From contig NZ_CP089985.1 of the NCBI RefSeq assembly GCF_021390155.1, positions 4,041,001-4,105,000 of the forward strand: 64,000 bases of DNA, read 5' to 3'. Under the pieces are notes generated by a model, which did not search any database, was not told where the DNA came from, and was given only the letters and a program-made list of their open reading frames with translations. The number at the start of each line of letters is the position of its first letter. Position 1 is the stretch's first letter. The position numbers were made by a program, and so were the translations under genes. This document shows, in pieces, positions 17,029 to 26,690 of the stretch. Source of the DNA: Pseudomonas sp. HN11 (GTDB lineage: Bacteria; Pseudomonadota; Gammaproteobacteria; Pseudomonadales; Pseudomonadaceae).

Positions 17029-20000
17029 ATGAAACTCGCCCATTTTTTCATTGATCATCCGCGCTTTGCCGCGGTGATTAACATATTCGTTATGCTGTTT
17101 GGTTTAGCTGCAATGTCGCAGTTACCGGTAGCGCAATACCCGGACATCGTTCCTCCAACGGTACAGGTTACAACGGTTTATCCAGGTGCCTCTGCTGAAA
17201 CTGTGTCCAAGACCGTTGCGACGCCGCTCGAGCAGGCGATCAACGGCGTAGAAAATATGGAGTACATCAGTAGCCAATCGACCGGGAATGGTCAGTTGAC
17301 GATCACAGTGATCTTCAAAATTGGCTCGGATCCAAACCTGGCATTGATGCTCACACGAAACCGCGTACAAGACGCGCTTTCGCGCCTGCCTCAAGAAGTT
17401 CAATTGCAGGGTGTACAGGTCAAGAAGACCATTCAGGCTCTCCTGCTCGGCGTTCATATGTATTCGCCGGACGGATCTCGTAGTGCTGAGTACCTGTCGA
17501 ACTACACCATTCGTATCCGGGATGAAATTGCACGACTTCCAGGCGTTGCTGATTTTTGGATATTGGGTGATCGCCAATATGCTATGCGTATTTGGATAGA
17601 TCCTGATAAGGCTGCGTCTTACAACATCAGCGCAAGTGAAGTTCTTGCCGCATTGCGTGCTCAAAATGCGCAAGTGTCGGCAGGTGTGCTCAATCAACCA
17701 CCGGTATCCACTGATGCCGCTTATCAGATCAACGTAGAAGCGCTGGGAAGGTTGACTACACCTGAACAATTCAACAACATTATTGTTAAATCCGATAATA
17801 ACGGGCGCGTCACTCGAATTCGAGATATCGGACGCGTTGAGCTGGGTTCAATGGATTACGGCTCAATTGCATACGCAGATCGGCATATCTCGGCGCCTTT
17901 TTGGGTTATCGCGACACCTGGTGCAAACGTAGTAGATGTCGAACACGCTGTCTGGAATAAAATGGAAGAACTCAAGAAGAGCTTTCCAGTCGGTGTGGAT
18001 TATATGAACATCTATGATCCGACTACTTTTGTGAGCCAATCCGTTAATAAGGTAATCACTACCATCTTTGAAGCAATTGCATTGGTGGTTATCGTGGTCT
18101 TTCTCTTCCTGCAAAGCTGGAGAGCAACGATCATTCCCGTATTGGCTATTCCAATCTCGTTGATAGGTACATTTACCATCCTCGCACTTTTCGGAGCATC
18201 GATTAACAACCTGTCATTGTTTGGACTTGTGCTCGCCGTCGGTATCGTGGTGGACGACGCAATTGTTGTGATTGAAAACGTCGAGCGAAACATGGCTATG
18301 GGTATGTCTCCTCGTGAGGCTGCGCATCGCACCATGGATGAAGTTTCTGGCGCATTGATTGCTATCGCGCTGACGCTATGTGCTGTGTTTGTGCCGGCAG
18401 CATTCATTTCTGGAATTATGGGGCTGTTCTTCAAGCAATTTGCCATCACGATTGCCGCCTCGACAGTGATTTCAGCATTCGTTTCTCTGACCTTGAGTCC
18501 AGCCCTTTGCGCCGTATTCTTAAGGCCGCATACACCGGGTGAAGAACATGGCCCCCGCGGTGTAAGTCGAGTCTTAAAAGCCGTATTTGGTCGTTTCAAC
18601 GCCGGCTTTGAATGGTTGTCTTCACATTATGGAAAAATGACCCGTCGTATTATCAGAGGTGGTGCAATTGTTGCGATCGTCTACGTCGGACTGATGGGGC
18701 TTACCGGGGTTCAAATGTCACGGATGAGCACCGCCTTTATCCCTGATCAAGACATCGGTTACCTTGCAATCATCGTGATGCTGCCACCGGGCTCCAGTTT
18801 GGCTCGTACTGATGAGGTTGTTCGTCAGGTTAACGAAATCGCGTTAACTACACCTGGTGTGGATCATACTTCCGCTACAAGTGGGTTTGATGTGGCTACT
18901 TCGACCACCGCACCGAACGTGGGGACAGTTTTCACCGCTTTACCCTCGCAATACGGTAGAAGCTCACCCGGTTCTGATGCCCCGACAATGGTTAAAAAGT
19001 TACGCGAGCGCTTGGCGGGTATCAAAGACGCCTACGTAATGGTGATTCAACCTCCAGCCGTTCAGGGATTGGGCGCGGCGGGTGGCTTCAAATTAATGCT
19101 CAAGGACAATAATGGTCTTGGTCCACAGGCGTTGGCGAAGGCAACAAATGATTTGGTCGCGGCGGCGAATAAAGATCCGGCATTTGCGGGCAACTTTACC
19201 CTCTACAATGCAGGTTCGCCTTCGGTTTACGCAGACATTGATCGCCTAAAAGCTGAAAAAGTAGGACTGACTCCTACAGACGTTTTCTCGACACTTCAGC
19301 TGTACCTTGGGTCGCAATATGTGAATGACTTCAACTACCTGGGACGCACCTATCAAGTGGTTGTCCAAGGCGACGAAGACTATCGGAAGACAAAAGGTGA
19401 TATCGCGCAGCTAAAAGTTCGAAATACGTCTGGAGACATGGTTCCAATCGGTACCGTGGCGTCATTCGAAGACAGAACCGCGCCTTATCGTGTACCTCGT
19501 TACAACTTGTTCCCAGCGTCCGAAATCCTGGGTGCCGCAGCACCAGGTGTTGCTTCGGGTACAGCAATGAAGCGTATGGAAGAGCTGGCCGCGCAAGTAT
19601 TGCCAACAGGTATCAGCTTGGAATGGACAGACCTTGCATACCAACAAAAGAAGGCCGGTACACCTACCCTTCTGATTTTTGGTGCCTCTGCATTGTTTGT
19701 TTTCCTTGTACTCGCCGCTCAATACGAAAGCTGGAGGCTCCCATTGGCCATCGTTCTGATCGTACCGATGTGCTTGCTTGCTGCCGCTATTGGTCTCGAT
19801 CTGCGTGGTTTGCCAATTGACATCTTGGCTCAAATTGGATTCGTCGTATTGGTTGGATTGGCGGCCAAAAACGCAATTCTGATTGTGGAGTTCGCCAAAC
19901 AACGACAAGACGATCATGGAGCATCGGCCGAAGAGGCGGCGGTGGCTGCTGCCCGTACTCGTCTTCGTCCGATCTTGATGACTTCTATTGCATTCATTGC

Positions 20001-20166
20001 AGGCGTGGCACCGTTGGTTTTCTCGACTGGTGCAGGATCGGAAATGCGTCAATCCCTTGGGACAACGGTGTTTTTCGGGATGATTGGCGTAACGATTTTC
20101 GGCCTTCTTTTCACCCCTGCCTTCTACACAATTATCCGCAAAATCAGCAGCAGGAGGTCAGCATGA
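17029..20166 (+). CDS. RND efflux pump, inner-membrane transporter, MexF-like
   Basis: A 1045-residue HAE1-type RND transporter with twelve membrane helices and two large periplasmic loops. The proton-relay aspartates are present in GIVVDDAIVVIENVER (about residue 405) and the relay lysine in GLAAKNAILIVEFAK. Overall it is closest in feel to MexF / BpeF. These pumps export chloramphenicol, fluoroquinolones, trimethoprim and aromatic compounds. The ATG at 17029 with AAGGAT upstream is preferred over the TTG at 17023. It overlaps the outer-membrane gene by ATGA. Confidence 0.95.
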   Translation: MKLAHFFIDHPRFAAVINIFVMLFGLAAMSQLPVAQYPDIVPPTVQVTTVYPGASAETVSKTVATPLEQAINGVENMEYISSQSTGNGQLTITVIFKIGSDPNLALMLTRNRVQDALSRLPQEVQLQGVQVKKTIQALLLGVHMYSPDGSRSAEYLSNYTIRIRDEIARLPGVADFWILGDRQYAMRIWIDPDKAASYNISASEVLAALRAQNAQVSAGVLNQPPVSTDAAYQINVEALGRLTTPEQFNNIIVKSDNNGRVTRIRDIGRVELGSMDYGSIAYADRHISAPFWVIATPGANVVDVEHAVWNKMEELKKSFPVGVDYMNIYDPTTFVSQSVNKVITTIFEAIALVVIVVFLFLQSWRATIIPVLAIPISLIGTFTILALFGASINNLSLFGLVLAVGIVVDDAIVVIENVERNMAMGMSPREAAHRTMDEVSGALIAIALTLCAVFVPAAFISGIMGLFFKQFAITIAASTVISAFVSLTLSPALCAVFLRPHTPGEEHGPRGVSRVLKAVFGRFNAGFEWLSSHYGKMTRRIIRGGAIVAIVYVGLMGLTGVQMSRMSTAFIPDQDIGYLAIIVMLPPGSSLARTDEVVRQVNEIALTTPGVDHTSATSGFDVATSTTAPNVGTVFTALPSQYGRSSPGSDAPTMVKKLRERLAGIKDAYVMVIQPPAVQGLGAAGGFKLMLKDNNGLGPQALAKATNDLVAAANKDPAFAGNFTLYNAGSPSVYADIDRLKAEKVGLTPTDVFSTLQLYLGSQYVNDFNYLGRTYQVVVQGDEDYRKTKGDIAQLKVRNTSGDMVPIGTVASFEDRTAPYRVPRYNLFPASEILGAAAPGVASGTAMKRMEELAAQVLPTGISLEWTDLAYQQKKAGTPTLLIFGASALFVFLVLAAQYESWRLPLAIVLIVPMCLLAAAIGLDLRGLPIDILAQIGFVVLVGLAAKNAILIVEFAKQRQDDHGASAEEAAVAAARTRLRPILMTSIAFIAGVAPLVFSTGAGSEMRQSLGTTVFFGMIGVTIFGLLFTPAFYTIIRKISSRRSA

Positions 20167-21659
20167 AACAGGTTAATGCAAAGGTTTTGAAAACTGCTTT
20201 TAGCAGCCTGGCAATCGCTATCATGTTGGCCGGCTGTGCTGTAGGCCCTGATTATGCCGCACCTAACACGGAGCTGGCGCCGTTGCACAATGTGGAAAAA
20301 GTTGAAAACGACAAAAAACCAGTGCCCTCGATCGATCGCTGGTGGACAGGCTTCAGCGATCCAGTGCTGGTCACTATCGTTCAGAGAGCGCTTGATCAGA
20401 ATCTGGACCTTGCAGCAGCTATGGCCAGGGTTAGTCAAGCTCGCGCCGCTGCATCGGGTGCAGGAGCCGAACTCTTGCCGACAGTCGACCTCGGTGCGTC
20501 GGCAACAGCGCAACGTCAGAGTCTGCGAGGGCCAACTGGCACTATCGCTGGTGACAGTCCGGGTTTCAAAAGAAACGTTCATGACACCACGATTGGACCT
20601 GCAGCAAGCTGGGAAATCGACCTGTTCGGAGGACTGCGTCGCGGCGCCGATGCTGCACAAAATGATGCGCAGGCCATTGAGGCAGAACAAGTCGGTACTC
20701 GTGTGATTGTGGCAGCCGATGCAGCCGACGCATATTTCCAGGTGCGCGGATATCAAGCACGTCTTGCTATTGCGCAGCAACAGATTGAAACCGATGAGCA
20801 CCTGCTAAAATTAGTGCAAAACCGTTATGAAGCGGGGGCATCGCAAGGTTTGGAGGTGGCACAAGCTGACGCATTGTTGAAGTCAGCGCGTGCAACAGTG
20901 CCTCCACTTCGCATCGCCCTTGAGCGTCAATTGAATCGACTTGATGTGCTAATGGGTGAGCAGCCAGGGACCTATGCCAAAAAATTGGAGCGAGTGACTG
21001 AGATTCCAAGCGTACCGGCAGTTCCTGGAAATGTAGAGCCTAGCGACGTGCTTCGCCGTCGTCCCGACATCATTGCGGCTGAACGTCGACTAGCTGCCTC
21101 GAATGAACGTATTGGCGCCGCAATTTCTGACTACTATCCGAAGATTTCTCTGTCTGGTGCATTAGGGTTCGACACCATGAGTGGCAGTCTCTTCAGTTCG
21201 AAGTCATTTACAACCGTGGGCGGAGCTGGGTTGCGCTGGAGATTGTTTGATTTTGGCAAAGTCGATGCAGAAGTTGCTCAGGCCCGCGGCGCAAATGCCG
21301 AAGCATTGGCGCTATATCGCCAATCGGTTTTGAAAGCGGCCGAAGATGTTGAAAACTCTTTTATGCAACTTAGTCAAACAGTGATTCACGTTGTACAGAT
21401 CCAGGAGCAGGTAAAGGCGCTTGAGAAATCTCGTGACTTGTCTGAGCAAGCTTACCGTGCGGGTTCTATCACTCTGACCGATGTGTTGGATGCAGACCGG
21501 CAATTGCTGACTGCTCGTGATGAGCTTGATGCTAATCGTGCGGATGCGGCTCGATCAGCTGTGGGAGTATTCCGCTCACTTGGCGGCGGTTGGGACACAG
21601 GAGCTCCACTAGCCATACAGAACGATCAGACTGTTAATACTCAACAGGATAGGCTGTAA
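20163..21659 (+). CDS. RND efflux outer-membrane lipoprotein, OprN/OprM-like
   Basis: A 498-residue TolC-type outer-membrane factor of the NodT family. The signal peptide ends in a lipobox LAGC (Cys near residue 21) followed by AVGPDY, the standard start of the mature lipoprotein. Two internally repeated outer-membrane-efflux domains follow, with long alpha-helical, Ala/Gln-rich segments. It completes the tripartite pump. The start is fixed by the ATGA overlap with the transporter gene and GGAGG nearby. Confidence 0.94.
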   Translation: MKQVNAKVLKTAFSSLAIAIMLAGCAVGPDYAAPNTELAPLHNVEKVENDKKPVPSIDRWWTGFSDPVLVTIVQRALDQNLDLAAAMARVSQARAAASGAGAELLPTVDLGASATAQRQSLRGPTGTIAGDSPGFKRNVHDTTIGPAASWEIDLFGGLRRGADAAQNDAQAIEAEQVGTRVIVAADAADAYFQVRGYQARLAIAQQQIETDEHLLKLVQNRYEAGASQGLEVAQADALLKSARATVPPLRIALERQLNRLDVLMGEQPGTYAKKLERVTEIPSVPAVPGNVEPSDVLRRRPDIIAAERRLAASNERIGAAISDYYPKISLSGALGFDTMSGSLFSSKSFTTVGGAGLRWRLFDFGKVDAEVAQARGANAEALALYRQSVLKAAEDVENSFMQLSQTVIHVVQIQEQVKALEKSRDLSEQAYRAGSITLTDVLDADRQLLTARDELDANRADAARSAVGVFRSLGGGWDTGAPLAIQNDQTVNTQQDRL

Positions 21660-21688
21660 AGCGACTCGTCTTTTTAATGAAACTATCG

Positions 21689-21711
21689 GGCAGCCTGCTT
21701 TTCGGGCTGCC
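21689..21711 (+). promoter_or_regulatory. Hairpin abutting the ribosome-binding site of the next gene
   Basis: GGCAGCC (21689-21695) and GGCTGCC (21705-21711) form a 7-bp stem with a 9-nt loop. The AGGAG ribosome-binding site starts at the very next base (21712). No T-run follows, so it looks more like an mRNA stem affecting translation or stability than a terminator. Confidence 0.4.
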
Positions 21712-21723
21712 AGGAGAATGAAC

Positions 21724-22530
21724 ATGAAAAACACCGTTACGAATTTTCGCGAACTGCATACTCATAATACCCCACTTCTTCTACCTAATGCATGGGACGC
21801 GGGAAGCGCTCGGGTATTCGAAAGTGCGGGAGCGCTTGCAATAGCCACGACCAGCGCAGGAGTAGCCTGGACCCTTGGTTATCGTGACGGCCGACATCTG
21901 CCCTTCGAGGAAGTTGTAGGCGCTGTATCACGTATGGTTCGCATCTTGACGATTCCTCTCTCGTTCGACATTGAGCACGGTTATTCCGATAATCCAAAAG
22001 CGGTGGTCGATAACGTGATGCGTCTTGTTGATTTGGGTGTGGCAGGTATCAACATCGAAGATGGTGTAGACGACGCCCCTTTGTTAGCGGCCAAAATAGA
22101 CGCGATCCGTACAGCTCTTTCTAAGGCCAACGCCGACTTGTTTGTGAATGTACGCACCGACGTAATTCTGGCCGGTCTCGTTCAACCCTCAAAACAGATC
22201 GAAGAATCAATAATGCGAGGTAAGTTGTATGCAAGAGCGGGTGCCGATGGATTATTTCTACCAGGTATCCATCAACACGATGAAATTCAAGCCGTCGTGA
22301 AGGAAGTCAGTTTGCCGCTGAATGTCATGGCTCTTCCGGGGCTTAGTAATGCCAATGAGTTGGGGAAACTTGGCGTTCGTCGGCTCAGCGCTGGATCAAG
22401 CATTTCTCAATTGTTGTGGGGAAAAGCCGAACAAATCGCGCAGAAGTTCCTGCAGAATGGCGATTCGGATCCGTTGTATGAAGAGTCAATGTCTTATCCG
22501 CACTTGCAAGAGCTCTTCCTCGGACGTTGA
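21724..22530 (+). CDS. Isocitrate lyase / PEP mutase family protein (copy 1)
   Basis: A 268-residue TIM-barrel enzyme of the PEP mutase / isocitrate lyase superfamily. Visible landmarks are LLLPNAWDAGSAR at the N-terminus, the metal-site acid cluster SFDIEHGYSD, GINIEDG, and NVRTDV. It lacks the CGH active-site cysteine loop of true isocitrate lyases, so a C-C or P-C bond enzyme of the oxaloacetate-hydrolase / carboxyphosphonoenolpyruvate type is more likely. It starts 64 bp after the pump operon in the same direction, and the second ATG at 21724 is correctly spaced from AGGAG. A paralogue is at 42494-43267. Confidence 0.88.
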   Translation: MKNTVTNFRELHTHNTPLLLPNAWDAGSARVFESAGALAIATTSAGVAWTLGYRDGRHLPFEEVVGAVSRMVRILTIPLSFDIEHGYSDNPKAVVDNVMRLVDLGVAGINIEDGVDDAPLLAAKIDAIRTALSKANADLFVNVRTDVILAGLVQPSKQIEESIMRGKLYARAGADGLFLPGIHQHDEIQAVVKEVSLPLNVMALPGLSNANELGKLGVRRLSAGSSISQLLWGKAEQIAQKFLQNGDSDPLYEESMSYPHLQELFLGR

Positions 22531-22537
22531 AGGTATG

Positions 22538-22584
22538 GAAAACGATCAGATAAGGAAAGGTAGCTTTCTGAGCTGATCGTTTTC
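22538..22584. terminator. Long bidirectional-type terminator hairpin
   Basis: GAAAACGATCAG (22538-22549) and CTGATCGTTTTC (22573-22584) are perfect 12-bp arms. Inside, GAAAG (22555-22559) and CTTTC (22564-22568) pair as well. The A-rich start and T-rich end would allow termination from either side. It closes the RND/PEP-mutase unit. Confidence 0.7.
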
Positions 22585-22625
22585 TTCAACCTTTTAGATA
22601 AGCACAGCTGCAAGGAAACCAATAT

Positions 22626-23309
22626 ATGTGTTCCATTGACATTACGGCCTCGGCTTCTACCAAACCGAATCCAATCTTAACACCAGAAGAAATTGCATCT
22701 CTTCATCCACGTCTTTTTCATATTACCCACTCACAGGCATTACCCAGTATTTCTAAGCACGGATTGCTTTCAACCAGCCAGTTACTCAAGCTGTTTGATG
22801 TGCCGTCGGAAGACCGATCACTATTGGAAACCATGCGCAGGCCTACGAATATAGAGATTGAACATCCTGTACACGGTAAAGCGATCTTAACGGATAATAC
22901 GCCGCTTGTGGTCAAAGCCCTAAGCCAATGCCTGGATGATGGGATGCATCCTGCCGATTGGATGCGATTGCTTAATCAAAGGGTATTTTTTTGGGTCGAT
23001 GAGAAAAATATGACAAATCATCTTCGCGCAAGCACTCATCGCAGAGAAAACCGGGTAGTTATGGTGTTCGACACACTTAGTATTGCTCAGGCGAATTTCA
23101 AGAACATTGAACTTGCCCCTATCAATACTGGTTCGACCGTGCGAAAAGCTGCCAGACGTGGACTGTCTACCTTTTCACCCGCACACCTTTACAATTATCG
23201 TGATTGGCAAAGGTTACGCGGAGGTAGGGATCGGATAAAGGAACTGACGGTATTGGGAGGCATCCAGGATATCAACTCCCATTTGATCGAGTGCAGATAC
23301 CTTCCTTAA
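22626..23309 (+). CDS. DUF7002-type protein
   Basis: A 227-residue soluble protein I recognise, from memory only, as the DUF7002 family. Its features are an early LFHITHSQALPSISKHGLLST block, a central DWMRLLNQRVFFWVDE block, and late PINTGSTVRKA and YNYRDW blocks. The first block resembles the H-x-T start of DarT/DUF4433 and other ADP-ribosyltransferase-fold proteins, so an NAD-dependent modifying activity is possible but not shown. AAGGAA stands ahead of the ATG. No antitoxin-like gene is adjacent: a terminator separates it from the PEP-mutase gene and a TetR gene converges from the right. Confidence 0.65.
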   Translation: MCSIDITASASTKPNPILTPEEIASLHPRLFHITHSQALPSISKHGLLSTSQLLKLFDVPSEDRSLLETMRRPTNIEIEHPVHGKAILTDNTPLVVKALSQCLDDGMHPADWMRLLNQRVFFWVDEKNMTNHLRASTHRRENRVVMVFDTLSIAQANFKNIELAPINTGSTVRKAARRGLSTFSPAHLYNYRDWQRLRGGRDRIKELTVLGGIQDINSHLIECRYLP

Positions 23310-23427
23310 ATGCCAACCTTTATATGGGCACATGGTTTCCATATCGTATCAGTAAAGAAACTATGAAATTAGATGTAATACCAGATAGGGTTTCTCTAGA
23401 ACTGCGAAATAATTCTGTGAAAATCAT

Positions 23428-23943
23428 TTATTTGTGGCCGAGTGCTAATCCGGCTGTAGCTCGATCATAAATGCTGACATCATCAAGCGCGTTCGCGAGT
23501 ACCTGAGCACCCACCAGCGTAGATAATAACTCAGCAGCGTCATCCGGGTTTACGCCATGTTGTACAAGTTTATTTAAGCACATATTGAAGAAACCTTGAA
23601 TCTCCACACTGACTTTTGGTGGTAGATCTCGGGCCATTGCACCCAATACCGCACAAGGACACATTCGTTCTGCACAGTATAACGTTTGGCGAAAAATGCG
23701 TGTCCAGACCTCCATAGCATTAGAGGTTGGCAAAAACTCTCCGTCAATTTCTTCGGCCGCTTGGTGGGTATAACGTCGAATAACTGCTGCAACGAGATGT
23801 TCCTTGGTTGGGAAGTGGTAATGCACGCTGGAGCTTTTTATACCAATATCTGCGGCGATCTCTCGAAAGCTAAATCCATTGAATCCGCCGAGGCGCATCC
23901 TTCGTTCTGCAGCGTTCATAATAGCAATTGCATTGTCGCTCAT
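23428..23943 (-). CDS. TetR/AcrR-family repressor (paralogue B1)
   Basis: A 171-residue TetR-type regulator. Its helix-turn-helix reads FSFREIAADIGIKSSSVHYHFPTKEHLVAAVIRRY. It shares most of its sequence with the regulator at 43835-44338, including the N-terminal start (MSD-nAIMnAAERR) and the CxxxVLGAxxRDLP stretch in the ligand domain. These paralogues are the best candidates for binding the ATCTATCGATAGAT palindromes found five times in the window. It is shorter than typical TetR proteins but appears complete. Confidence 0.9.
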   Translation of the reverse strand: MSDNAIAIMNAAERRMRLGGFNGFSFREIAADIGIKSSSVHYHFPTKEHLVAAVIRRYTHQAAEEIDGEFLPTSNAMEVWTRIFRQTLYCAERMCPCAVLGAMARDLPPKVSVEIQGFFNMCLNKLVQHGVNPDDAAELLSTLVGAQVLANALDDVSIYDRATAGLALGHK

Positions 23944-24351
23944 AAATATTCCTTAGTTAATTTTCAAAAACTCGTACAACGTCCATTTGCACGCCAATAC
24001 TTTTCTATTCAAAAACATCATTGTCATTTGCGTTTCTTCGTCGTTCTCTCCGGGAGGCTAGAGATAGATGTAGTATCTCGATAATCTTCGCTTAAGCTTC
24101 GGCGTAATTTAAGTCGCAAACTTTCACATCAGTAGTGTCGTTATGAAAGCAAAAAAATTACGGAAAACCGTTGTCATGAAATATAACATGCATACGACGC
24201 GCCCTGTATAAAGTTAGCCCCCTTGGAAGTCTCAACAAACGGCACCTATATATTATTGGATGATTATCAATAAGAGGAAACCCACCCAAATAACAATATC
24301 ATTGAGCGGGTTTATGTGACAAAGCTTAATCTAGCTTTTTGCTAACAGCAA
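23944..24351. other. Intergenic, AT-rich
   Basis: About 400 bp with no supported gene. A weak hairpin AAAGCT / AGCTTT followed by T5 lies at 24321-24340, near the DUF1272 stop but in the + orientation. The promoter of the minus-strand tetR is presumably here. Confidence 0.4.
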
Positions 24352-24603
24352 TCACACAACAGATTTAGCACAAGCTTGAGGGTTGTGAATTCTTTCCTTC
24401 GAAGCTGGATAGTCCTGCAATTTGTTCGTAGGCCTAATCGGACGCATTACTAATTGGCCTTCGCAATTAGGGCAAATTCCCCCAAGCTTGGTTTGTACGC
24501 AATCTTGGCAGTAGGTGCATTCGAAGCTGCAAATCATCGCCTCAGTTGATTGAGGTGGAAGATCCTTGTCACAGCATTCACAGTTGGGTCGCAACGAAAG
24601 CAT
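24352..24603 (-). CDS. DUF1272 small cysteine-rich protein
   Basis: An 83-residue protein with nine cysteines in pairs (NCECC, CSFEC, CQDC, CPNC), the signature of DUF1272 proteins and suggestive of two zinc sites. The start at MLSLRPNCE is favoured because AGGAGAAC precedes that ATG; an upstream in-frame ATG lies inside the ribosome-binding site. The palindrome ATCTATCGATAGAT at 24784-24797 lies about 180 bp upstream, so it may belong to the paralogue-B TetR regulon. Function unknown. Confidence 0.85.
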   Translation of the reverse strand: MLSLRPNCECCDKDLPPQSTEAMICSFECTYCQDCVQTKLGGICPNCEGQLVMRPIRPTNKLQDYPASKERIHNPQACAKSVV

Positions 24604-24783
24604 ACGGGTTCTCCTCATTTATTTCGCGTCATTGTTAATGACTATCAATAGATACGCACGGATTGAACGAACATTCATTTCAGATTGGGAATCTTGAAAA
24701 TTAGCTAACAAAAATCTGATGCAATGCTTTCTATATTTCCTCCACAAGACTAGCTCTTCGTGAGCACATGCGCAGTGAAAATC

Positions 24784-24797
24784 ATCTATCGATAGAT
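24784..24797. promoter_or_regulatory. Palindrome ATCTATCGATAGAT (site 1)
   Basis: A perfect 14-bp palindrome about 180 bp upstream of the minus-strand DUF1272 gene. It matches the sites at 25153, 35679, 43389 and 45874. Likely operator of the paralogous TetR regulators at 23428 and/or 43835. Confidence 0.6.
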
Positions 24798-24849
24798 AGA
24801 CACCTATAGTTTTTTGCTTTGAGGAGCTACGCCACAATCGAACAGTTAT

Positions 24850-25139
24850 GAGCTCGATTAGAAGTGATTGGCATCTGGAACAAAGGTCGTTTCGTCAGCG
24901 ATGAACAAAAACAGGCAACGCAGAGCAACGACGGGGAAATGGCGAAGAGCATTGACATCTGTGCGCCTCTCCTGGCTGCTGTCATTAACACAGGCGGATC
25001 ATTTGGAAAATGCTGAGGAGCGGACAAGGCTTCGCGACTTGGAGGAGAGAAAGCTATCGACAGATGCTAGAAGCCGTCAGGTATTTATGCGATGCCAGAA
25101 TGCAGGCCTCCACGGTTCACCTTAGCTCAGTAGGATGAC
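24850..25139 (+). pseudogene. Degraded coding remnant between two operator palindromes
   Basis: Fragments of protein-like reading frame in different phases suggest a decayed gene. One (in the frame giving VIGIWNKGRFVSDEQKQA) runs into a stop near 25015, and another (WKMLRSGQGFATWRRES) continues from about 25004 to 25136. There is no intact start or ribosome-binding site. The family is not recognised. Confidence 0.25.
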
Positions 25140-25152
25140 CCTCGATTTGTCT

Positions 25153-25166
25153 ATCTATCGATAGAT
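25153..25166. promoter_or_regulatory. Palindrome ATCTATCGATAGAT (site 2)
   Basis: A second perfect copy, 94 bp ahead of the histidine kinase start and 356 bp from site 1. With the longer flank GTCTATCTATCG it matches the extended consensus. Confidence 0.6.
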
Positions 25167-25259
25167 TTACATGACCACATCCGCTACCCTTCTATTCAAA
25201 TTTCAGGCTGGGATCGGCGCTCAGCAACGAGAAAATCTATTCGCCACCAATTTTTTCTC

Positions 25260-26678
25260 TTGTATGGAAAAACAGAATTGACTGACCGCTCGACCGACTT
25301 CAAAGACCTCTTTCTCGTTTGCGCCGTGATGGTAGCCATCTTCATCACCGACGCTGTGACATCCCTGGATATCGCCGTAGCTGTCCTATATATCCTTGTC
25401 ATCATGATCGCCATGAGAAATTTTTCTGCTTATGGAATCAAAGTTTTGTCACTCACATGCGCCTGCCTTACCTTGATCGCTTTTTTTATTTCGCATAATA
25501 ATTTTCTCTGCACGGCGTTTGCACGATGCTTGGTTAGCTTAATTGCTATCGCGATTGCGGGGGGGCTAGCCATAAAGACCAATAAATTTAGCGACGAACT
25601 ACAAGCGCACTTAAAGTTACTCGCACAAACACACGATGCAATCATTATATGCGCACTCGATGGTTCAATTAGCAGCTGGAACCTTGGAGCGCAGGCACTC
25701 TACGGTTGGAACGAAGATGAGGTTAAAGAACGCAATTGCTGGGACTTACTCAATACTCGCTCATCCCTGCCCTTACAAGCCATAAAAGACGAGCTCTTAA
25801 TTAACGGTTGCTGGGAAGGCGAGTTGACGGAAATAACACGCATGGGCAAGGAGGTTATCATCTTGAGTCGCTGGTCATTGTACAAAGATCATTGCGATCG
25901 TCCCCAAGCGATTCTTGCCAGCAATAATGACATAACTGACGTCCGCCGAGCTGAAGAAGAACTACATCGCTCCCAGACCGAATTAGCGCACGTGAGCCGT
26001 TTGACCATGCTCGGCGAACTGGGTACTTCTATCGCTCATGAGGTTAACCAGCCATTGGCAACAATAATCACGAATGCAGACGCTGCGTTAAGGTGGCTAA
26101 GGCAAACCAAGCCAGATCTCAATGAAGTTCAAGTTTCAATAGAGCAAGTATCTAGCAATGCCAGAAGAGCCAGTGAAGTGATCCACCGCATTCGCGCTTG
26201 GACGCGTAAAAGCGTACCCAAATACGATTTATTAGATATTGAAGTCGTATTGACTGAGTCCCTGATGCTACTTAACCGTGAAATCTATCGTCACCGAATC
26301 AACGTCAATAGAGTCTTGGAAGGGCTACCCTTATATGTCTTAGGAGATTCGGTCCAACTCCAACAGGTCATAATAAATTTGATCATGAATAGCATACAGT
26401 CGATTGAATCCGGTAATAGCAATGTACGTGAAATTCATGTGCGAACTCGACAATTAGATAAAAATATAGTTGTGGAAATCGAAGACAGTGGAACGGGAAT
26501 AGATGAAGAAGATCAATCCGTTCTCTTTGATGCTTTTTTTACAACAAAAGAAAACGGCATGGGCATAGGTTTGTGCATCTGCCGTTCGATTATTGAAGCT
26601 CATAATGGAAAAATATGGGCTGAAGGTAAAGAAGGGCAAGGAGCTAAATTGTGCTTTATTTTGCCTACACTGAAATAG
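25260..26678 (+). CDS. PAS-domain sensor histidine kinase, FixL/TodS-like
   Basis: A protein of 472 residues from TTG. The N-terminal 105 residues hold about four membrane helices, with only short loops. A PAS domain follows (about 120-230, with SSWNLGAQALYGWNEDEV), then HisKA with phospho-acceptor His260 in TSIAHEVNQPL, and an HATPase domain with N-box (NLIMNSIQSI), G1 (EDSGTGID) and G2 (GMGIGLCICRSIIEAHNGKI). The start is uncertain: no ATG or good ribosome-binding site is in frame near 25260. It is 12 bp from a FixJ-like regulator and so forms a two-component pair. The short periplasmic exposure suggests an intracellular or membrane signal. Confidence 0.92.
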   Translation: MYGKTELTDRSTDFKDLFLVCAVMVAIFITDAVTSLDIAVAVLYILVIMIAMRNFSAYGIKVLSLTCACLTLIAFFISHNNFLCTAFARCLVSLIAIAIAGGLAIKTNKFSDELQAHLKLLAQTHDAIIICALDGSISSWNLGAQALYGWNEDEVKERNCWDLLNTRSSLPLQAIKDELLINGCWEGELTEITRMGKEVIILSRWSLYKDHCDRPQAILASNNDITDVRRAEEELHRSQTELAHVSRLTMLGELGTSIAHEVNQPLATIITNADAALRWLRQTKPDLNEVQVSIEQVSSNARRASEVIHRIRAWTRKSVPKYDLLDIEVVLTESLMLLNREIYRHRINVNRVLEGLPLYVLGDSVQLQQVIINLIMNSIQSIESGNSNVREIHVRTRQLDKNIVVEIEDSGTGIDEEDQSVLFDAFFTTKENGMGIGLCICRSIIEAHNGKIWAEGKEGQGAKLCFILPTLK

Positions 26679-26690
26679 GAACCATACAAC

